This document shows, in pieces, positions 1 through 5,351 of a DNA stretch of 5,351 nucleotides (its first letter is position 1; every line of letters begins with the position of its first letter). Under the pieces are notes generated by a model. The model was not told the DNA's origin and searched no databases. It worked only from the letters and a program-made list of their open reading frames with translations. The stretch comes from Bacteroidales bacterium (GTDB lineage Bacteria > Bacteroidota > Bacteroidia > Bacteroidales > GCA-2711565). The translations under genes were made by a program, and so were the position numbers. Location of the stretch: positions 1 to 5,351 of the forward strand of contig JAOZUV010000163.1 of assembly GCA_029938505.1 (NCBI GenBank), given 5' to 3'.

Positions 1-545
1 TGTCAATTATAGAACAAAGAATTAGTAAGAACAAAGCGGTTTTTGACGCTGATGAACCCACTGAAGGACACTTCGATAGGTTTCAGTCTAAGCTTCAAGA
101 ACTTCATCCGGAAACCAAAAAAGTTTCTGGTAGACGGTTCATGCCTATTTTGATGAAGGTAGCTGCAGTGGCATTGATTCTTTTAACAACTTCATCCATT
201 TTGTTTAATGTTCCATCTATTTTTCAAAAAAAGATTTCGGATAACTTAAATAGTGAGCTCTTTGAAATGGATCAATATTATGCATCATTAAATCAAAAAA
301 AATATCAAGAAATTGAAAGCATTACAGTGGATGATCAGGACATGAAAGTGATGAAAGACAAAGCCATGCATAAAGTGAATCGTCTGCAAGATAATACAGT
401 AAAATTAACAGAAGAATATGAGGAAGCGAATAAAGATGAACGAGTTTATAGTGCTTTAGTTAGTAATTATCGGATGTTATCCTCAGCATTAGATAAAGTT
501 ATTGATAGCATGAATGAGGTGAAATATAAAAAGACTTTGAATTAA
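1..545 (+). CDS. Putative anti-sigma-like single-pass membrane protein (start codon cut by window edge)
   Basis: The frame is open to the left edge. The window begins with 'tg' directly before codons reading SIIEQRISKNKAVFDADEP, so the true start is most likely an ATG whose first base lies just outside, giving about 181 residues. The internal ATG at 141 would discard the conserved-looking N-terminus and is less likely. The cytoplasmic part (about residues 1-47) carries the motif AFDADEPTEGHFDRF, which I recognise from Bacteroidota proteins commonly encoded after ECF sigma factors. One hydrophobic membrane segment follows (about residues 50-70, KVAAVALILLTTSSILF). The remaining ~110 residues are charged, look alpha-helical and partly coiled-coil, and should be periplasmic. 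No zinc anti-sigma HxxxCxxC motif is present, so anti-sigma activity is inference from family resemblance and context. It ends 12 bases before the DUF4097 gene and probably heads or continues an operon with it. The coding assignment is solid; the function is tentative. Confidence 0.75.
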   Translation, partial: SIIEQRISKNKAVFDADEPTEGHFDRFQSKLQELHPETKKVSGRRFMPILMKVAAVALILLTTSSILFNVPSIFQKKISDNLNSELFEMDQYYASLNQKKYQEIESITVDDQDMKVMKDKAMHKVNRLQDNTVKLTEEYEEANKDERVYSALVSNYRMLSSALDKVIDSMNEVKYKKTLN

Positions 546-557
546 ATATTAAGGATT

Positions 558-1610
558 ATGAAAAGGAAATTATTAGTAGGTATAACGTTAGTTTTTAGTG
601 TTTTTGCACTTAATGTATACGCTAGTCCAGAGGATGAGATTCTTGAGAAAGAATATCAAGAGAATTTTCAGGTAAATGAAAATGCTAAGTTGGTTGTTGA
701 AAACAAATTTGGAGATGTTTTTTTGACAAGCTGGGATAAAAATGAAATAAAAATTGATGTTATTGTTACTGTAGAATCAAATTCAATTAGTTCAAAAATA
801 TCACGGTTTTTTGAGGATATTGAAATTAAGATAAATGGGAATGAGAATTTGGTAGAAGCCATCACAGATATGCCTTCTTTTAAATCTACCGGGAAAATAG
901 ATATTAGTATTGATTATCATATCAGTCTACCCAAAACTGTTCATCTTGATATTGATCAAGAATATGGTAATGTAGTATTGAATAATAATTGGACTGGTCC
1001 AACAAAATTTGAGCTTAAATATGGAAGCCTTCAAGTTCGGAATCTGAATAGTCGGAATAATTTTATCGATATGCAGTTTGGTGAACTCTTCGCTGAAGAT
1101 GTTGCACATTCACGGATTAATATTGCTTATTCTGAGGCTTTTATCGAAAGTGTAAGTCAATTAGAATTGAAATCGTCTTATGGTGAGGTTGAGTTGGGAG
1201 TTGTAGGTAGTTTGGATCTTAAAACTGCTTTTGACGAAATAGAAATAAAGGAAGTAGCAGATTTATATGCCAGATCAGACTACAGTGAAATTGATATTGA
1301 AAAGCTTAAAAATTCTTTGGAAGTTGATTTAGATTTTGGTGAAATTTCTGTTGATTATGTAGCTCAAAGATTTAAATTTATTAAAATAGATAGTGATAAT
1401 GCTAGTGTTGATATTGAAATGGACGAATCAGCTTCGTATGAGTTTGAAGTAGTGACACGTTATGGTGATTTTTATATTGATAATGAGCGATCATTTTCAA
1501 AAGAAAAAATCTCATTTAGTTCGTATAGATATATTGGTAAAGTTGGGTCATCTATAAATGCTGGTGAGATTATTATCGATTCAAGTTATGCAAGTATTGA
1601 ATTAAAATAA
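558..1610 (+). CDS. Secreted DUF4097-type beta-strand repeat protein
   Basis: This is a 350-residue exported protein. Residues 1-22 form a signal peptide (KRK, a hydrophobic core, and a likely cut after NVYA before SPEDE). There is no lipobox Cys and no further membrane segment, so the mature protein should be periplasmic or surface-exposed. Residues about 35-135 resemble the N-terminal part of DUF4097 proteins (a FGDVFL strand, then WDKNEIKIDV). From residue 136 to the end the motif [Y/F]-[G/S/D]-[E/D/N/S]-hydrophobic-x-hydrophobic recurs, as in YGNVVL, YGSLQV, FGELFA, YGEVEL, FDEIEI, YSEIDI, FGEISV and YGDFYI. This indicates a beta-solenoid or stacked-strand fold. Acidic residues are abundant and no catalytic motif is visible. 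The start at 558 follows an AAGGA at 551-555, only two bases away; this is poor Shine-Dalgarno spacing, so the signal peptide is the better support for the start. It is probably cotranscribed with both flanking genes. The biochemical role of the family is not established; an envelope-stress or adhesin-like role is inference. Confidence 0.85.
   Translation: MKRKLLVGITLVFSVFALNVYASPEDEILEKEYQENFQVNENAKLVVENKFGDVFLTSWDKNEIKIDVIVTVESNSISSKISRFFEDIEIKINGNENLVEAITDMPSFKSTGKIDISIDYHISLPKTVHLDIDQEYGNVVLNNNWTGPTKFELKYGSLQVRNLNSRNNFIDMQFGELFAEDVAHSRINIAYSEAFIESVSQLELKSSYGEVELGVVGSLDLKTAFDEIEIKEVADLYARSDYSEIDIEKLKNSLEVDLDFGEISVDYVAQRFKFIKIDSDNASVDIEMDESASYEFEVVTRYGDFYIDNERSFSKEKISFSSYRYIGKVGSSINAGEIIIDSSYASIELK
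963..1607 (+). repeat. Protein-level repeat ladder in the DUF4097-type protein
   Basis: The aromatic-start motif falls at residues 136, 155, 174, 191, 208, 225, 242, 260, 281, 302, 323 and 344. The intervals are 19, 19, 17, 17, 17, 17, 18, 21, 21, 21 and 21 residues. The copies at 281 (NASVDI) and 323 (YRYIGK) are degenerate, but each keeps the register. The regularity fits successive rungs of a beta-solenoid. The DNA of the copies is diverged, so this is an old protein repeat and not a recent tandem duplication. Confidence 0.7.
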
Positions 1611-1634
1611 ATATAAATATTAAAAATTGAAATT

Positions 1635-2351
1635 ATGAAATCATTATTAAAATTAGGATTACTTAGCTTAGTGATCGTTGTATTCTCTTCAACTTCTATT
1701 TATGCTGAAAGAGGAGTTCGCGGAAATGGTGACGTGGAAAAAGAAACCAGAAATATTAACTCATTTGATGCAATTGATATTAGCAGTGCATTCGAAGTTG
1801 AGCTTACGCAATCAGGAAGTGAATCGTTGGTTATTGAAGCTGATGAAAACATTTTAGAGCATATTTATACTGAAGTTGTGGGTGGTACATTAAAAATTTA
1901 CACCAAAGGTAATATTCGCAATATAAACACCATGAAAGCTTATATCAGTTTCAAGATGATTGAAGAATTAGAATTAAGTGGTGCTTGTGAAGTTAAAGGG
2001 ATGAACAAAATGAAGTTTAATGATTTTGTTATTGATGCCAGTGGTGCATGTGAGGTTAATTTGAATTTAACTGCACGTAAAATGAGTCTTGATTTGAGTG
2101 GAGCTACTGAAATTTATTTAGTTGGTTTTGCTGATGAATTTATCATTGATATTTCGGGAGCTTCCGAAATTAAAGCCTTAGATTTTGAAGTAAAAAATTG
2201 TGAAGTAGATGCTTCAGGTGCAAGTTCCATTAAAATCTTTGCTACAGAAAATATTGAAATTGAAGCTTCTGGTGCAACCACCGTTCGCTATAAAGGAAAG
2301 CCTTCTGTTGATATTGATACTTCTGGTGCTTCAAGTGTGAGAAGATATTAA
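1635..2351 (+). CDS. Secreted DUF2807 (head GIN domain) protein, putative adhesin-like
   Basis: This is a 238-residue exported protein. Residues 1-24 are a signal peptide (KSLLK, a hydrophobic core, and a likely cut after SIYA before ERGVRG). No lipobox is present. Residues about 36-100 show the typical start of DUF2807 domains: a 'RNINSFDAIDIS' opening, an FEVELTQSGSESLVIEAD strand pair, then IYTEVVGGTLKIYTKG. Residues 111-238 hold seven regularly spaced [D/E]-x-S-G-A repeats that predict a stacked beta-helix. Pfam labels this family a putative autotransporter adhesin, but no autotransporter barrel or type IX secretion C-terminal domain is visible here, so it may simply be periplasmic or loosely outer-membrane-associated. 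The start is 24 bases after the previous stop in an A/T-rich gap without a Shine-Dalgarno sequence, as is usual in Bacteroidota. It is the last gene of the operon, followed at once by a strong terminator. The family call is firm; the function is unknown. Confidence 0.88.
   Translation: MKSLLKLGLLSLVIVVFSSTSIYAERGVRGNGDVEKETRNINSFDAIDISSAFEVELTQSGSESLVIEADENILEHIYTEVVGGTLKIYTKGNIRNINTMKAYISFKMIEELELSGACEVKGMNKMKFNDFVIDASGACEVNLNLTARKMSLDLSGATEIYLVGFADEFIIDISGASEIKALDFEVKNCEVDASGASSIKIFATENIEIEASGATTVRYKGKPSVDIDTSGASSVRRY
1965..2339 (+). repeat. Seven-copy Ser-Gly-Ala repeat ladder in the DUF2807 protein
   Basis: SGA triplets begin at residues 115, 136, 155, 174, 194, 212 and 230, spaced 21, 19, 19, 20, 18 and 18 residues apart. 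Each sits in a pattern like hydrophobic-[D/E]-x-S-G-A-[C/T/S]-x-hydrophobic: ELSGACEV, DASGACEV, DLSGATEI, DISGASEI, DASGASSI, EASGATTV and DTSGASSV. A related degenerate copy without Gly, DISSAFEV, lies at residues 48-55. The spacing suits one rung of a beta-helix, with SGA at a tight turn. Confidence 0.8.
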
Positions 2352-2366
2352 TAAAAATAATTAATT

Positions 2367-2402
2367 AAAAAGGGGTGTCACTTTAAAGTGACACCCCTTT
2401 TT

Positions 2403-2404
<2 letters not shown>
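2367..2404. terminator. Bidirectional intrinsic terminator between convergent genes
   Basis: Positions 2367-2402 form a perfect 36-bp palindrome centred between 2384 and 2385. The core arm AGGGGTGTCAC is joined by TTTAAA to GTGACACCCCT. On the + strand the stem runs into seven T (2398-2404). On the - strand it runs into five T followed by AATTAATT. It lies 15 bases after the DUF2807 stop and begins directly after the ligA stop on the other strand, so it should end both transcripts. Confidence 0.93.
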
Positions 2405-5340
<2,936 letters not shown>

Positions 5341-5351
5341 GTATGATCGAA

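Noticed and set aside
668..1109. Short - strand open frames inside the DUF4097-type gene
   Set aside because: They are antisense to a convincing signal-peptide and repeat protein, with no family resemblance of their own; their composition reflects the A+T-rich coding strand.
963..2339. Recent tandem DNA repeats or a CRISPR-like array in the two repeat proteins
   Set aside because: The periodicity exists only at protein level; nucleotide copies are diverged, intervals vary between units, and there are no identical direct repeats with unique spacers.
2367..2402. The perfect palindrome as an operator, recombination site or origin element
   Set aside because: Its place between two convergent stop codons, G+C-rich stem and flanking A/T tracts are fully explained by a bidirectional terminator; no second copy is seen in the window.

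Overview
The window looks like a chromosomal segment of a low-G+C member of the Bacteroidota. The grounds are the A+T-rich gaps with little Shine-Dalgarno signal, an exact TAnnTTTG-type -7 promoter element before ligA, a LigA with Bacteroidota-like signature residues, and a conserved-looking three-gene envelope cluster. The order (Bacteroidales, Marinilabiliales or Flavobacteriales) cannot be fixed from this sequence alone.

Left half (1-2351, + strand): three closely spaced genes read as one operon. The first is a small single-pass membrane protein whose start codon is cut by the left edge; it resembles the anti-sigma-like proteins that often follow ECF sigma-factor genes in Bacteroidota. The second is a secreted DUF4097-type beta-strand repeat protein. 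The third is a secreted DUF2807 (head GIN domain) protein with seven Ser-Gly-Ala repeats. The gaps are 12 and 24 bases. A plausible reading is a sigma-factor-controlled envelope module: an inner-membrane regulator plus two exported beta-solenoid proteins. The sigma-factor gene itself would lie off the left edge and is not seen.

Middle (2352-2402): a perfect 36-bp palindrome with A and T tracts serves as a bidirectional terminator between the convergent operon and ligA.

Right half (2403-5340, - strand): a complete NAD+-dependent DNA ligase gene (ligA), then an 88-bp gap holding its probable promoter and the terminator of the next gene, then a tandem-domain universal stress protein gene that is upstream of ligA on the same strand. 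The terminator between them suggests that the two are separate transcription units.

No RNA gene, mobile element, CRISPR array or attachment site was seen, and coding density is very high. No clearly new system is evident. The most interesting material is the pair of exported repeat proteins, which show strict periodicities, and their link to the membrane regulator.
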